From the NCBI GenBank assembly GCA_046329495.1, contig JAXLUO010000009.1, forward strand, positions 83,112-147,111: DNA of 64,000 nt, in the 5' to 3' direction. The DNA is from Bog-950 sp046329495 (GTDB lineage: Bacteria; Bacteroidota; Bacteroidia; Chitinophagales; LD1). The position numbers were made by a program, and so were the translations under genes. Below are positions 44,841 through 54,451 of the stretch, in pieces; positions within the stretch are counted from its first letter, which is position 1, and each line of letters begins with the position of its first letter. Below the pieces are notes generated by a model. It was not told where the DNA came from, made no database searches, and saw only the letters and a list, made by a program, of their open reading frames with translations.

Positions 44841-45024
44841 GGATTGAAAGAAACGTATAATTTTTGGTTTCAGCGAATTGACAATCAGGGCTTAATCGGA
44901 GGAAACGGATTTGAAGCGAACCGCTTAAATGTTAAAGTGCCAATTATTTCCGAATAAAAATGATTCATTAATCATATAAAGCGGTAGTTTTATGTAATAC
45001 TATCCATAAACTAAAACCAGGTAT

Positions 45025-46155
45025 ATGAAAAAGAAAATTTTACACCTACTGCTATGCTGTGCGTTTATAGCTACAGCATATGCACAAGCTCCTGAGAGCA
45101 CAAACTATCAGGCTGTTGCCCGCAACAGTGGCGGTAATGTTTTAACTAACCAGGCGGTTGGTTTGCGTTTTACTGTGCACACCGGTACTGCAGGCGGCAC
45201 GGTAGTATACCAGGAAACTGCCTCAGCTACTACCAACCAATTTGGCTTGTTTACGCACGATATCGGTACCGGTACAGTAGTACAGGGCACCTTTAATACG
45301 ATAGGCTGGGGCACAGGTGCAAAATTTTTGCAGGTGGATATTGATCCGGCCGGAGGAAGCAGTTATACTAATATGGGCACTTCGCAGATGATGAGTGTGC
45401 CTTATGCACTTTACGCGAAGGAAGCAGGGAACGGAGTGAACCTTCCACTGGATACAACTATAAGTGCAGCGGCGGCTGTATTAAAACTTACGAATAGTAT
45501 GGCTACAGGAATGACCAGCGGAATTTACGGAGCGGTTGCTTCTACCTCTAATGGCAGCGGTACACAGGCCGGTGCCACCGGGGTAATGGGTGAAGTTATT
45601 TCCACTACGCCCGGCGGCTATTCGGCTGCTGTGCGCGGCGTTAACCATGGCACCGCAGGCCTTGGTATTGGTGTAGTGGGTTACCAGGACGGTAGCGGTT
45701 GGGGTGTGTATGGCGAAACCCCCAGCGGCATTGGTGTGTATGGCATAACTACGGCCAACACCGGTACAGCAGTTGGTGTGCGTGGCGAAACGTATAGCAC
45801 TACCGGGGTAGGAGTAGTAGCAAAATATTCAGGTACCGGTGTAGGAACGGCCCTGGAGATAAACAACGGCGGTATTAAAGTTTCGGGTACCAATAAGGCC
45901 GCATTTGTGCATACCGCTACAGTGGCAAATAAACTAAGTGCCAATGGTACGGACGTAGACAATGTGCTGTGCAACGGCGACCCCAATTGTTTTTTGATTG
46001 TTACCCAAAAGTTAAACCCAAGCGGTATAGTGTATAACAACTCGCCTATTGGTGTTTATTATAATACTACCCGCAACAAATGGGAGATATTTAATGAAAA
46101 CAACGTAGCCATACCAACCAATGCACAATTTAATGTGCTGGTTATAAAGCAATAG
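45025..46155 (+). CDS. Secreted Bacteroidota repeat protein (tail-fibre-like)
   Basis: A 376-residue protein with signal peptide (ends TAYAQ). The ~110-residue N-terminal module APESTNYQAVARNSGGNVL ... NQAVGLRFTV is a widespread Bacteroidota form that usually precedes trimeric or collagen-like shafts. The middle (~155-290) is Gly/Thr/Val-rich and repetitive (GVVGYQDGSGWGVYGE, GIGVYGITTANTGTAVGV), like phage-tail-fibre shafts. The last ~80 residues are a compact domain. No T9SS tail is evident. Function unknown; surface adhesion or structure is plausible. Confidence 0.7.
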   Translation: MKKKILHLLLCCAFIATAYAQAPESTNYQAVARNSGGNVLTNQAVGLRFTVHTGTAGGTVVYQETASATTNQFGLFTHDIGTGTVVQGTFNTIGWGTGAKFLQVDIDPAGGSSYTNMGTSQMMSVPYALYAKEAGNGVNLPLDTTISAAAAVLKLTNSMATGMTSGIYGAVASTSNGSGTQAGATGVMGEVISTTPGGYSAAVRGVNHGTAGLGIGVVGYQDGSGWGVYGETPSGIGVYGITTANTGTAVGVRGETYSTTGVGVVAKYSGTGVGTALEINNGGIKVSGTNKAAFVHTATVANKLSANGTDVDNVLCNGDPNCFLIVTQKLNPSGIVYNNSPIGVYYNTTRNKWEIFNENNVAIPTNAQFNVLVIKQ

Positions 46156-46177
46156 ACCTTTTTTGAAGGTAGAGGTA

Positions 46178-46211
46178 GAGGCATTCCCCCGGGAGTGCCT
46201 CTTTTATTTTG
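46178..46211 (+). terminator. Rho-independent terminator
   Basis: Eleven-base-pair stem with one G-T pair (46178-46188 with 46191-46201) followed by a T-rich tail, 23 bp after the stop codon. Confidence 0.8.
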
Positions 46212-46312
46212 TTGAAAAGCAAACACTTTTAACAAGTTAAAGCGAAGGAAATACCATTTATACTTGTCTGCACTTATACCCGGATATCCGGTTCACCGAA
46301 TTAAAATTGTAG

Positions 46313-47518
46313 ATGAAAAAAGGACTCAGCCTCATTTCCTGCTTATTTGTTGTTGCATTATTAGCAGCCCAATCGCCCGAAATAACCTCGTGGATTATAA
46401 ATACCACGGGTGCCACCGGTTACAACAGTTTGCCTGCCAATGTGCAAACGGTACAGTATAGCAATGATTATGTGTATGTAAGCTGTAGCTGTATACCGGG
46501 CTATAGCATCGGCCCCTGGGGCGGTAATCCAAATACGCCCAGCAATCAAAACTTTGTTTACAAAATACCGCGCCACCCCCAGCAGAATACCGGTACGGCT
46601 ACCAGTGTAGGTTTGGGCCATATTGGGGTATGGACCAATGGCGTAAGTATTTTTAATGTAAGCGATGCGCAGAGTTATAACAACCAGGGTATTTGGAACC
46701 GCAATGCCTATTATTTTGAAGGACAGGGTTTCGATAATTGTTTGGGTCATCCGCAGCAGCAAGGCGAATATCATCATCATGTGAGCCCCGCTTGTTTGTA
46801 TGATGCAACCGATAGCACACATCATTCACCAATTATCGGATGGTCGTTTGATGGTTACCCGGTGTATGGCGCTTACGGTTATGCGAATGCCGATGGCACA
46901 GGCGGCATTAAACGTATGGCCAGTAGTTTTGTAACCACTACGGTAAGCAGCCGCACCAATGGTCCGGCCGTAAGTACTCAATATCCGGTGGGCTGTTTTA
47001 TTGAGGACTACACCTACACGCAGGGGGCGGGAGATTTAGATAACCGCAACGGCCGCTTTTGTGTAACACCCGAATACCCCGGTGGCACGTATGCTTACTT
47101 TGTAACCATTGATGCTAATCTGAATCCTGTGTTTCCTTATACCTATTATGGCAGTTACTATGGTGTTGTGCCTGCGGGTAATACGGGCATGAACTCGGGC
47201 CATATAACAATTTCGGAAGCTACAACTACCTATGTGCCTACTACCGGCGTAAATGATGTGCCGGCAAGAAATCTGGCCATGGAAATGGTTCCCAGCCCGG
47301 ATAATCAATTTATGTATGTGTACATGGATGTAGATGCACCGAATAATGTGAAACTGAATATTTACGACCTACAAGGCAAGCTGCTGCAAACCCGCGAGAA
47401 CCTGCAACCCAGTATTGCTTACTCGTTTGATTTAAGCGGTTACCCGGCAGGCATGTATTTATTTAACTTTGAAGCGGGCAACCAAAAGCTGAGCCGCAAA
47501 GTGGTGAAGCCGAATTAA
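46313..47518 (+). CDS. YHYH-domain protein with T9SS sorting tail
   Basis: A 401-residue secreted protein (signal peptide about 1-19). The central YHYH domain (~120-250) shows the naming cluster GEYHHHVSPACLYD and IIGWSFDGYPVYGAYGY. The last ~75 residues (SPDNQFMYVYMDV ... SGYPAGMYLFNF ... KVVKPN) form a type A type IX secretion sorting domain, so it is expected to reach the outer surface. YHYH proteins are His-rich and often lie beside copper or cytochrome genes; here mbnP begins 4 bp after its stop codon. A metal-related role is inferred. Confidence 0.85.
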   Translation: MKKGLSLISCLFVVALLAAQSPEITSWIINTTGATGYNSLPANVQTVQYSNDYVYVSCSCIPGYSIGPWGGNPNTPSNQNFVYKIPRHPQQNTGTATSVGLGHIGVWTNGVSIFNVSDAQSYNNQGIWNRNAYYFEGQGFDNCLGHPQQQGEYHHHVSPACLYDATDSTHHSPIIGWSFDGYPVYGAYGYANADGTGGIKRMASSFVTTTVSSRTNGPAVSTQYPVGCFIEDYTYTQGAGDLDNRNGRFCVTPEYPGGTYAYFVTIDANLNPVFPYTYYGSYYGVVPAGNTGMNSGHITISEATTTYVPTTGVNDVPARNLAMEMVPSPDNQFMYVYMDVDAPNNVKLNIYDLQGKLLQTRENLQPSIAYSFDLSGYPAGMYLFNFEAGNQKLSRKVVKPN

Positions 47519-47522
47519 GAAA

Positions 47523-48260
47523 ATGAAGCTACTGAAGCATATAGTTTTAAGCGTGGCAACCGTGATGGTTGCTTTGCTTTTTATGAGCGCTACTAAGGAT
47601 GAATTGCGGTTGGTGCTTCAGTTTCATAGTGTGGTAAATGGCAGGGTTTTAAGCTTAGATACGGCTACGTATACCAATGCAGTGTGTCAAACATTTAATG
47701 TAACTAAGTTTAAATACTACATCAGCGATATAAAATTGACGGATGTAAACGGTAAAGAATATTGCGACAGCAACAGCTACCTGATTGATGAAGACGATCC
47801 TGATAGTAAAAAAGTAATTCTGCATTTGGTGCCTCAGGCCAATTACAAGCAGATCAGCTTTTTGATAGGGGTGGATAGTTTGCACAATTGCAGCGGTGCA
47901 CAGGAAGGCGCGCTGGACCCTATGCATGGCATGTTCTGGACCTGGAACACGGGCTATATTTTTATGAAGTTAGAAGGCCGTTCGCCTGAATCAAAAGCAA
48001 CGGTCCATTTGCTGGAATACCATATTGGCGGTTATAAAGCGCCGGCAAATTGCATCCGGCGTGTTACATTAACTTTTCCTGCAGTGATCAATCCGCTTAC
48101 CACGAATGGTTATACTATTCATATAGATGCTGATGCCGGAGAAGTTTTAAAAACACCTACTGCCATCGATTTCAGCAAAATGCCTGCGGTAACCGATTTT
48201 CATAATGCGGAAACCATTGCTACTAATTACAGCGACATGTTTAGCTTAAGCACAAGATGA
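47523..48260 (+). CDS. mbnP: MbnP-like copper-binding protein
   Basis: A 245-residue exported protein (N-terminal helix ~1-24). It matches the MbnP family: the region LQFHSVVNGRVLSLDT, the phrase KFKYYISDIKLTD, and DPMHGMFWTWNTGYIFMKLEG with Trp139 and Trp141. In methanotrophs a Trp of MbnP is oxidised to kynurenine by its MbnH partner and the protein binds copper(I). A partner gene overlaps this stop by 4 bp. The role in copper acquisition or homeostasis follows from the family; which Trp would be modified I infer only from the motif. Confidence 0.85.
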   Translation: MKLLKHIVLSVATVMVALLFMSATKDELRLVLQFHSVVNGRVLSLDTATYTNAVCQTFNVTKFKYYISDIKLTDVNGKEYCDSNSYLIDEDDPDSKKVILHLVPQANYKQISFLIGVDSLHNCSGAQEGALDPMHGMFWTWNTGYIFMKLEGRSPESKATVHLLEYHIGGYKAPANCIRRVTLTFPAVINPLTTNGYTIHIDADAGEVLKTPTAIDFSKMPAVTDFHNAETIATNYSDMFSLSTR

Positions 48261-49294
48261 ATAAGGCGGCTTGGATATTATTTGCAATTGTAGTAGTAGG
48301 TTTGTTGGGCTTTACAACAGGCGTTTCCTATTTTGATGTAAGCGAGCAAGATGTTGCACTGCAAATTCCTAAAGGCTTTCCGAAACCACTATACGATTTT
48401 AAGGGCAACAAACTAAAGCCTGAGGTGTTTGTATTAGGCCGCAAGTTGTTTTACGATCCTATTCTATCGCGCGATTACAGCACCAGTTGTGCTACCTGCC
48501 ACCAACGTATTGCTGCGTTTGCACATACCGATCATGCCTTGAGTCATGGTATTTATGCCAGCATAGGCAAACGCAATGTGCCGGCGCTGCAAAACCTGAT
48601 TTGGAAAGATGCCTTTATGATGGACGGCGGTGTAAATAACCTGGAAGTGCAACCGCTGAGTCCGCTTACCAACCACATAGAAATGGATGAGGATTTGCCG
48701 CATGTGTTGGGTAAGTTGCAGGCGGACAGTGTTTATCCCGGTTTATTCAAAGCTGCTTTTGGCGACACCGCCATAACCAGCAAACGTATGCTGAAGGCTT
48801 TAACGCAATTTATCGGCTTGATGATTTCGGCAGATTCGAAGTATGATAAATATACACGCGGTGCAGCAGAGTTGAGCGAACAGGAGTTAAGCGGACTAAA
48901 ACTGTTCCGCCAACATTGTGCCGATTGCCATAAGGAGCCTTTGTTCACCGATAACAGTTACCGAAGCATTGGATTGGCGCCGGATACGTTGCTGAATGAT
49001 TCGGGGCGGATAATTATTAGCGGTAAGGCAGAAGATTGCTACCGCTTTAAAGTGCCAAGCCTGCGGAATATTGAAATGACCTCGCCTTATATGCATGACG
49101 GACGGTTCCGCACCTTGCGGCAGGTGATGGACCATTATGGCAACGGTGCTTTTTATGAAGGCTATGATAAAGCCATTGACAAAAACATAGGTCTGAATGA
49201 CGCAGAGAAAAAAGACATCATTGCCTTTTTAAAAACGCTGACGGATAAAACCTTTTTATACGACAGGCGCTTTGCTGATCCGAATTATCGTTAA
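48257..49294 (+). CDS. mbnH: MbnH-like dihaem cytochrome c peroxidase family protein
   Basis: A 345-residue exported dihaem protein: N-terminal anchor or signal (~5-22), haem sites CATCH (78-82) and CADCH (221-225), and the family phrases GKRNVPALQN and FKVPSLRNIEMTSPYMHDGRF. Dihaem enzymes next to MbnP (MbnH) form high-valent iron and oxidise Trp of MbnP rather than reduce peroxide. The ATGA overlap with mbnP and the shared strand support a dedicated pair. The stop codon overlaps that of jetD on the other strand. A classic cytochrome c peroxidase is the alternative. Confidence 0.88.
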   Translation: MNKAAWILFAIVVVGLLGFTTGVSYFDVSEQDVALQIPKGFPKPLYDFKGNKLKPEVFVLGRKLFYDPILSRDYSTSCATCHQRIAAFAHTDHALSHGIYASIGKRNVPALQNLIWKDAFMMDGGVNNLEVQPLSPLTNHIEMDEDLPHVLGKLQADSVYPGLFKAAFGDTAITSKRMLKALTQFIGLMISADSKYDKYTRGAAELSEQELSGLKLFRQHCADCHKEPLFTDNSYRSIGLAPDTLLNDSGRIIISGKAEDCYRFKVPSLRNIEMTSPYMHDGRFRTLRQVMDHYGNGAFYEGYDKAIDKNIGLNDAEKKDIIAFLKTLTDKTFLYDRRFADPNYR

Positions 49295-50430
49295 GGAGTA
49301 AGCTTTTTTAATTCCTTAGTGACAAGCGATTGCGGTATTTTCTCCTGTTCCAAGCGCAGGTTGTGCTCCTTCAAATAAAGGTAAACACTTTTCTCCTCGG
49401 AAGTGAGATTGGCAGGTATACCCACTTTAGACTCTACTCCTTCGCCGCAATCTTGTCTAAATTCTTTTAAAGTTTCCTTATCCATTAAGAAACTTACAGT
49501 ATGGGGATGATAACCACGAATTTGAGAAAGCATCTCGAAGCCATGTACATCTAAATCACTCCAATAATATAGTTCGGCATTCTTAAGCCAAACTATGTCG
49601 CGTAGGGTTTTTAGATTAAAACCTCTTCCAAAAATAACAATGGCTTGAAAGATTGGTGGGAAGCATAGAGCGGCAATGTCATTCTCGATAATGAAAACAC
49701 GTTTACAGTTCAGGCGAAGCAGGTTAACCTCGGTTTCGGCCAGGCCAATTTCATTGAGTCCCGATATCAATTGCAGGTTGGGGTCAAGAAATCTTATCCG
49801 AATCAAATTGTGCTTCTCCTTCAATCCTAACTTTTCTTCGAATGTTCCTATTTCAGGAAGCTTGGAAGGTGAAAGGTGGCTTAATAGGGTAAGAATAATT
49901 TCCTTATTACGTTCAATGAATTTGGTGTGAACGTTAATCGGCAATTCCCGGATATAAAGCTTTGGTCGATTTTCTGATAATAAGTAGGCACAAACCTTTA
50001 ATAATGATTCCCATTTGCCATGATGATTAAGAAGAATTTCAGGTTTTAATGAAAACAGATTTTCTAACTGAGGGAAAGTGGTAATGGCCAGGTCGAGATC
50101 GTTACGGAAAGTTAAAACTTCAGTGTTCTTTTTAATAAAACGTAAATAATCTTCTTCCGTTTGGAACTCTATGTCTTCTATTTTTTCAATGGGTCCATAT
50201 TTTGAGTTTACACTGCCTGTGTGGAGCGTATATCCGTAACCAAGCACAGCTTTACTTTGTTGGAATAGCGGAACTAATTGCTCCTGTATGCCAGTTACTC
50301 CGTTGTTAGTGTTTAACTTTTTATCTGCAGCAATTAGTAGCGGAAAAAAATTCGTTCCTGTTACAATGCTGCTGAGGTAAGCGGCGTACTTCCTCTTAGC
50401 TTTTTTTCTCAGGTCATCAACAGTAATCAT
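49291..50430 (-). CDS. jetD: Wadjet protein JetD (nuclease subunit)
   Basis: A 379-residue protein with DUF3322 (N-terminal ~1-185) and DUF2220 (~195-375) parts. The C-terminal part is a topoisomerase VI-like Toprim fold: the acidic residue in RVFIIENDIA and the paired aspartates of YYWSDLDVHGFEML are the expected catalytic set. In studied Wadjet systems JetD cuts closed circular plasmid after the JetABC motor has extruded it. The gene is last in the jetABCD order, 57 bp after jetC. Its stop overlaps that of mbnH from the other strand. Confidence 0.92.
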   Translation of the reverse strand: MITVDDLRKKAKRKYAAYLSSIVTGTNFFPLLIAADKKLNTNNGVTGIQEQLVPLFQQSKAVLGYGYTLHTGSVNSKYGPIEKIEDIEFQTEEDYLRFIKKNTEVLTFRNDLDLAITTFPQLENLFSLKPEILLNHHGKWESLLKVCAYLLSENRPKLYIRELPINVHTKFIERNKEIILTLLSHLSPSKLPEIGTFEEKLGLKEKHNLIRIRFLDPNLQLISGLNEIGLAETEVNLLRLNCKRVFIIENDIAALCFPPIFQAIVIFGRGFNLKTLRDIVWLKNAELYYWSDLDVHGFEMLSQIRGYHPHTVSFLMDKETLKEFRQDCGEGVESKVGIPANLTSEEKSVYLYLKEHNLRLEQEKIPQSLVTKELKKLTP

Positions 50431-50487
50431 ATCCCTTGTAACTTCTAATATAAGGGATATGCTATGTAGTACAAAAACTGCTCGGCG

Positions 50488-53400
50488 TTAGGCTTTGGCT
50501 TTAGAAGCCTTTGGCTTTTCGGCGTGTTTCTGCTTTTTGTATTCCATAATGCTCATATCTACCACATCGCTGTTGCGCTTGTTTTTGTTCTCTACGTAGT
50601 GGATAACAGAAACATATTCTTCTACCACATGTATTTTATCGAGCGGGGTAACAACCATTAGCTGTAGGTGTAACTGCTTACACAGTTCCATCAGGTATTT
50701 CGATTTTTCAGGATCGAGTTTGCTGAAGGCTTCATCCACCGCAATAAAACGGAAGGAACGTGCAGTGCTGCCGCTTTGGTTAATACCGAACTGGTGAGCA
50801 ATGGCGCTACCCAGGATGGTATAGGTTAGCTGGGCGGCCTGTCCACCACTTAAGCTGCCGCTGCTTTCGTATACGTTGCTGATCTGGTTGTCTTCGGCGT
50901 AGTGTTCGGTAGCTTTAAATTCCATCCAGTTGCGTACGTCGGTAACGCGCTTGCGCCATGGATCGTTCTTTTGCAGTTCTTCCACAAACGGGCGGATGAC
51001 TTTGCTGAAGTGCTCTTCCAGGTAGCTGATGTCGTTTAATGCCAGCTTTTGTGTGTTAGGCACCCATTCCTTCAGGCGTTTGCGGAAGTCAGTAATTTCC
51101 GGCGTGCGGGTTTGGTTGAATTGCAGTTGGATATAGGTATCGGGGTTAATATTGAAGCGGATGCGTTTTAAAGAACGGTTGATGTTATCAATGCTATCCT
51201 TAATGGTGCTTTCCTGTTCGTATAGTTTGTTCTGGAAACTGGAAAGGTCTTTAATAACGCTATTGTTCAATTCGTTCTTAAAGCGTTTCTCGAACTCGGC
51301 TACCTTTTCCTCTTTAATGTTTTTGTAGAGATCTACGAATTCCTTCAGGTATTCGGGCTTAGCTTTCAGGTTATGGGTTTCGTCCATCCACTCAGGAAAC
51401 TTTTCCTGAATTTCGCGGCTTGGGCGCAGATAGCGGTCCATGGCTTCGTTGATTAAGCCAAAGGCTTTGCCGTGGGTGTTCTGAATCTGCTCTAATTCAT
51501 CTTTCAATTGTTGCAGCGTATTCTTCTCCAATGTATATACATCATCGCCGGAACTCTGTAAGCCTGCAATTAACTCAGCGTATTTGGCAAACTCTTTTTG
51601 CAGGTCGGCAAACTTACTAAGCTCCTGAATGGTGTTAGTGAGTACACGTACTTTCTCACTTAGGTCATCGCGTTCTTTAGTTTGCAGGCGTATATCACCT
51701 ATGATATCTTCTAAAGCCTTTTCGATGTTGCGCTTGGCTTCTTCTTTCTGCTTCAGCTTTTTCTCGATGTCTTCCAGACTACTGTTCTTTTTCAGCAGGT
51801 CCTTTTTCTCGGTTTCTTTTTCGGCAATTTTTTGCGCACACTCCTTCCAGTCAATTAAACGGAAGTCATTGTATTCTCCTAAACGACGTAAGGCATCCAG
51901 CGCTTCATTTTCAATTTCGGTTTTGCTGTTCAGGTCGCTGATGCGGGCTTCGAGCTGTTGCAGATCTGCGCCGAGTGTGTTGCCTTCGCGTTGCAGGGCA
52001 ACGATCTTATCGCGGTTGTTCCAGCCTAATACATAGTTGGCAGCACCCGATTTGAATTTGCTGTCGTCCTTCTCGTGGCGCTTTTTGTTTTTGATGAGGC
52101 CGGTTTGTGTCATGGCCTTTTCTAAACGGGCAAACTCTTCAATTTTCTCGCAGCATACATAATCGAAGCTGCGGGTAATGAAGTCTTCTGCCCAATCGCT
52201 GTAGGGACTCTTAGGATTAAAGTTCAGTTTAGTAACCACCGAATTGTCTTCGGCATTGGTCATGCTTTTCAGGTAATCCTGATTAGGATCTACGCGGTAG
52301 TAAACCAGTTTGCCGCCAAGGTCGTTGTTGTTTACAAACTTGTTTACATCGCGGTAATACTTTTCGGGCACTACCAGGCATTTGCCAAAACTGTGTAACA
52401 GCTTTTCGATAGCCATTTCCCAATCCTGCTCTTCCTTACGCACCTCAATCAACTCGCCTACAAAAGGCAGTTCATCCTCACCTGCTTTTACATAATCCAT
52501 AATGCGCTGGCGTATCTGCGAAGTAATGCCGGTAATTTTATCCTTCCGCTTTTGCAGGTATTCAATGTCGTTCTTTATTTCATCGAAACGGGCTTGTTTG
52601 TGGCGGTGTTCCTGACGGGCATCCAGCAACAAGGTTTCCAATTCCTTTTTGGTTTCAAAGGATTTGTTGCGCGCCTTTTCGATTGATTTATGGTTAGCGG
52701 CAAAAGCTTTTTCGGAAGGATCTTTTGGTAAACCGCAGAACGAAGCAAGTTTGTTGTATTCTGATACCTGCTTTTTGCGCTGGTCCATTTCGCGATCCAG
52801 TTCTTTAACAGCGGCATCAATATCTTTTAACTGCGCGGCCGTAGGGTCTTTTTCTTTCGCCAGATTAAGATTCAGTATCTCTGTTTCTATGGTGGCTTTA
52901 TCGCTTTCCTGTTTGTTCTTTTTGCTGCCTAACAGTTCCAGTTCTGTTTCAACGCTGCGGATTTGCTGCTCGTTGTATTCCTTCTGGCGGATTTTAAACC
53001 AGGCGCGCAGCGTATCAATCTTGTTTTCAGCATTCTTGATTTCCTGATACAGCGTTTCGTAAGCGAAGTAGTTGTTGTAGATAGGCTCCAGCAACTCTAA
53101 CTGATGTTTCGATTTCTCGATACTGCGGTGTGCGGTAAGCAGGTTCTGGTAGTTTTCCAGTAGCGATTTGAATTCGTTTTCAATGTCGCTTTCTTCCAGC
53201 ATATTGGTACGGATAAACTCATCGAGGTTGCCCAGCACTTTAATACCTACGGTTTGGTTGAAGAGGTTGAGCGCTTTTTCACTCTTCATGCCCATGTCTT
53301 CAATCAGCTTTTGGCTGTATTGGCTAAACGAATCGAAGAACCATACTTTGCCGCCTGCCTTTAGCTTTTTGCGCCACTCGCCTTTGCTGTCAAACTGTAT

Positions 53401-53880
53401 ATCGGTTTCAATTTTTAATGCGCGGTTGGCTACCACGTATTCGCGTTGTAGGGTGTTGTTCTTAAAGTAGCGCACCTGAAAAATGGTAAGGTTGGCGGTG
53501 TCGCTACTTACAAAGTTGGCAAGGATAATGGAGTAGAGGTTGGTGCGATCAGGGCGCAGCTTGCTTACTTTAGAGGCATAAGAGTCCTCATCCTGCGTGC
53601 GGCCAAAGTGCCCCTCTACATAACTTTCTTCGGTGCGTTCCTTCTTCTTTTCAGCACCGGAAGATTGATTGTAAAAACGTTGTGTAGAAGGCACCAATAA
53701 AGTAAGCAGCGCATCTACAATAGTAGTTTTACCTGAACCGTTGGCGCCGGTAAGCAGACTGCTTTGGGTGGCGGGGTCAAGGGTATATATCTTTTCATCG
53801 AAGGTGCCCCAGTTATAAACCTGTAAATAGTTTAACCGGAACCCTGCGCTATCTTGTTTGGTATCAAACAGTGTCCACAT
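50488..53880 (-). CDS. jetC: Wadjet protein JetC (SMC-like ATPase)
   Basis: A 1130-residue SMC-family ATPase, MukB-like. Walker A GANGSGKTT is at 45-53, long coiled-coil arms run ~250-420 and ~620-900 around a hinge-like segment (~430-620), and the C-terminal head carries the signature SGSLSGGQAAQLTYT and Walker B FIAVDEAFSKLDPEK. With JetA and JetB it forms the loop-extruding motor that measures plasmid size. jetB overlaps its start by 17 bp. Length and motif order fit the family. Confidence 0.95.
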   Translation of the reverse strand: MWTLFDTKQDSAGFRLNYLQVYNWGTFDEKIYTLDPATQSSLLTGANGSGKTTIVDALLTLLVPSTQRFYNQSSGAEKKKERTEESYVEGHFGRTQDEDSYASKVSKLRPDRTNLYSIILANFVSSDTANLTIFQVRYFKNNTLQREYVVANRALKIETDIQFDSKGEWRKKLKAGGKVWFFDSFSQYSQKLIEDMGMKSEKALNLFNQTVGIKVLGNLDEFIRTNMLEESDIENEFKSLLENYQNLLTAHRSIEKSKHQLELLEPIYNNYFAYETLYQEIKNAENKIDTLRAWFKIRQKEYNEQQIRSVETELELLGSKKNKQESDKATIETEILNLNLAKEKDPTAAQLKDIDAAVKELDREMDQRKKQVSEYNKLASFCGLPKDPSEKAFAANHKSIEKARNKSFETKKELETLLLDARQEHRHKQARFDEIKNDIEYLQKRKDKITGITSQIRQRIMDYVKAGEDELPFVGELIEVRKEEQDWEMAIEKLLHSFGKCLVVPEKYYRDVNKFVNNNDLGGKLVYYRVDPNQDYLKSMTNAEDNSVVTKLNFNPKSPYSDWAEDFITRSFDYVCCEKIEEFARLEKAMTQTGLIKNKKRHEKDDSKFKSGAANYVLGWNNRDKIVALQREGNTLGADLQQLEARISDLNSKTEIENEALDALRRLGEYNDFRLIDWKECAQKIAEKETEKKDLLKKNSSLEDIEKKLKQKEEAKRNIEKALEDIIGDIRLQTKERDDLSEKVRVLTNTIQELSKFADLQKEFAKYAELIAGLQSSGDDVYTLEKNTLQQLKDELEQIQNTHGKAFGLINEAMDRYLRPSREIQEKFPEWMDETHNLKAKPEYLKEFVDLYKNIKEEKVAEFEKRFKNELNNSVIKDLSSFQNKLYEQESTIKDSIDNINRSLKRIRFNINPDTYIQLQFNQTRTPEITDFRKRLKEWVPNTQKLALNDISYLEEHFSKVIRPFVEELQKNDPWRKRVTDVRNWMEFKATEHYAEDNQISNVYESSGSLSGGQAAQLTYTILGSAIAHQFGINQSGSTARSFRFIAVDEAFSKLDPEKSKYLMELCKQLHLQLMVVTPLDKIHVVEEYVSVIHYVENKNKRNSDVVDMSIMEYKKQKHAEKPKASKAKA

Positions 53881-54451
53881 GCTGCTTCAATTTTATTTTC
53901 AGTTCTTCCAGCTTCTCGTTGCTGATTTTTGCCTTGATAATGCGTTTTACTTCGTATTGCGAATTATCGGCATTCAGTTTGTCTTCTTTATTGGTGTGCA
54001 AAAAGCCCAAGTTACCTGCAGAAGTGATAAGGCTATCGAATTTATCGAGCAGGCGTTTGCGGTTGGCTTTATCTTTAAAGAATAGGTCGATGCGTTCTTT
54101 AATCTGCTTGCCTGTAACAAACAACTTGTCGTTGCTCATTTTTACTTCGTTCTCATCCAACCATTCGCGTAGTAGCACGCACAGCAAGGTCATTTCGTAG
54201 GTAAGCGGTATACGGCGGATAAGAGAAATAGGGCGTGTTTTATCCTCCTCGCTAAATTCCATCTGCTTCAGGTAAGCATAACCATCCTGGCGGTTCAGTA
54301 TTAAATCGATACCTATTTTGGCAAAATACTCGCGCACCGAGGTTTCGTAGTTCAATACCTCGTTCCAGTACTTTTTATCGTCGTCGTATATCACGCTTTG
54401 CAACAGCTTTATAATTACTGATGCATAGGCTTCGGTTCTTCCGTTACTCAT
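53864..54451 (-). CDS. jetB: Wadjet protein JetB (KITE subunit)
   Basis: A 195-residue DUF4194 protein of the MukE/KITE type, made of winged-helix domains. Recognisable segments: YFAKIGIDLILNRQDGYAYL and YEMTLLCVLLREWLDENE. It links the JetA kleisin and JetC heads. It overlaps jetA by 4 bp at its start and jetC by 17 bp at its end, indicating tight translational coupling. Confidence 0.93.
   Translation of the reverse strand: MSNGRTEAYASVIIKLLQSVIYDDDKKYWNEVLNYETSVREYFAKIGIDLILNRQDGYAYLKQMEFSEEDKTRPISLIRRIPLTYEMTLLCVLLREWLDENEVKMSNDKLFVTGKQIKERIDLFFKDKANRKRLLDKFDSLITSAGNLGFLHTNKEDKLNADNSQYEVKRIIKAKISNEKLEELKIKLKQHVDTV

Noticed and set aside
48257..49294. Plain peroxide-detoxifying cytochrome c peroxidase
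   Set aside because: The 4-bp overlap with an MbnP gene that keeps its WTWNTGY motif favours the MbnH assignment, though the alternative is not excluded.
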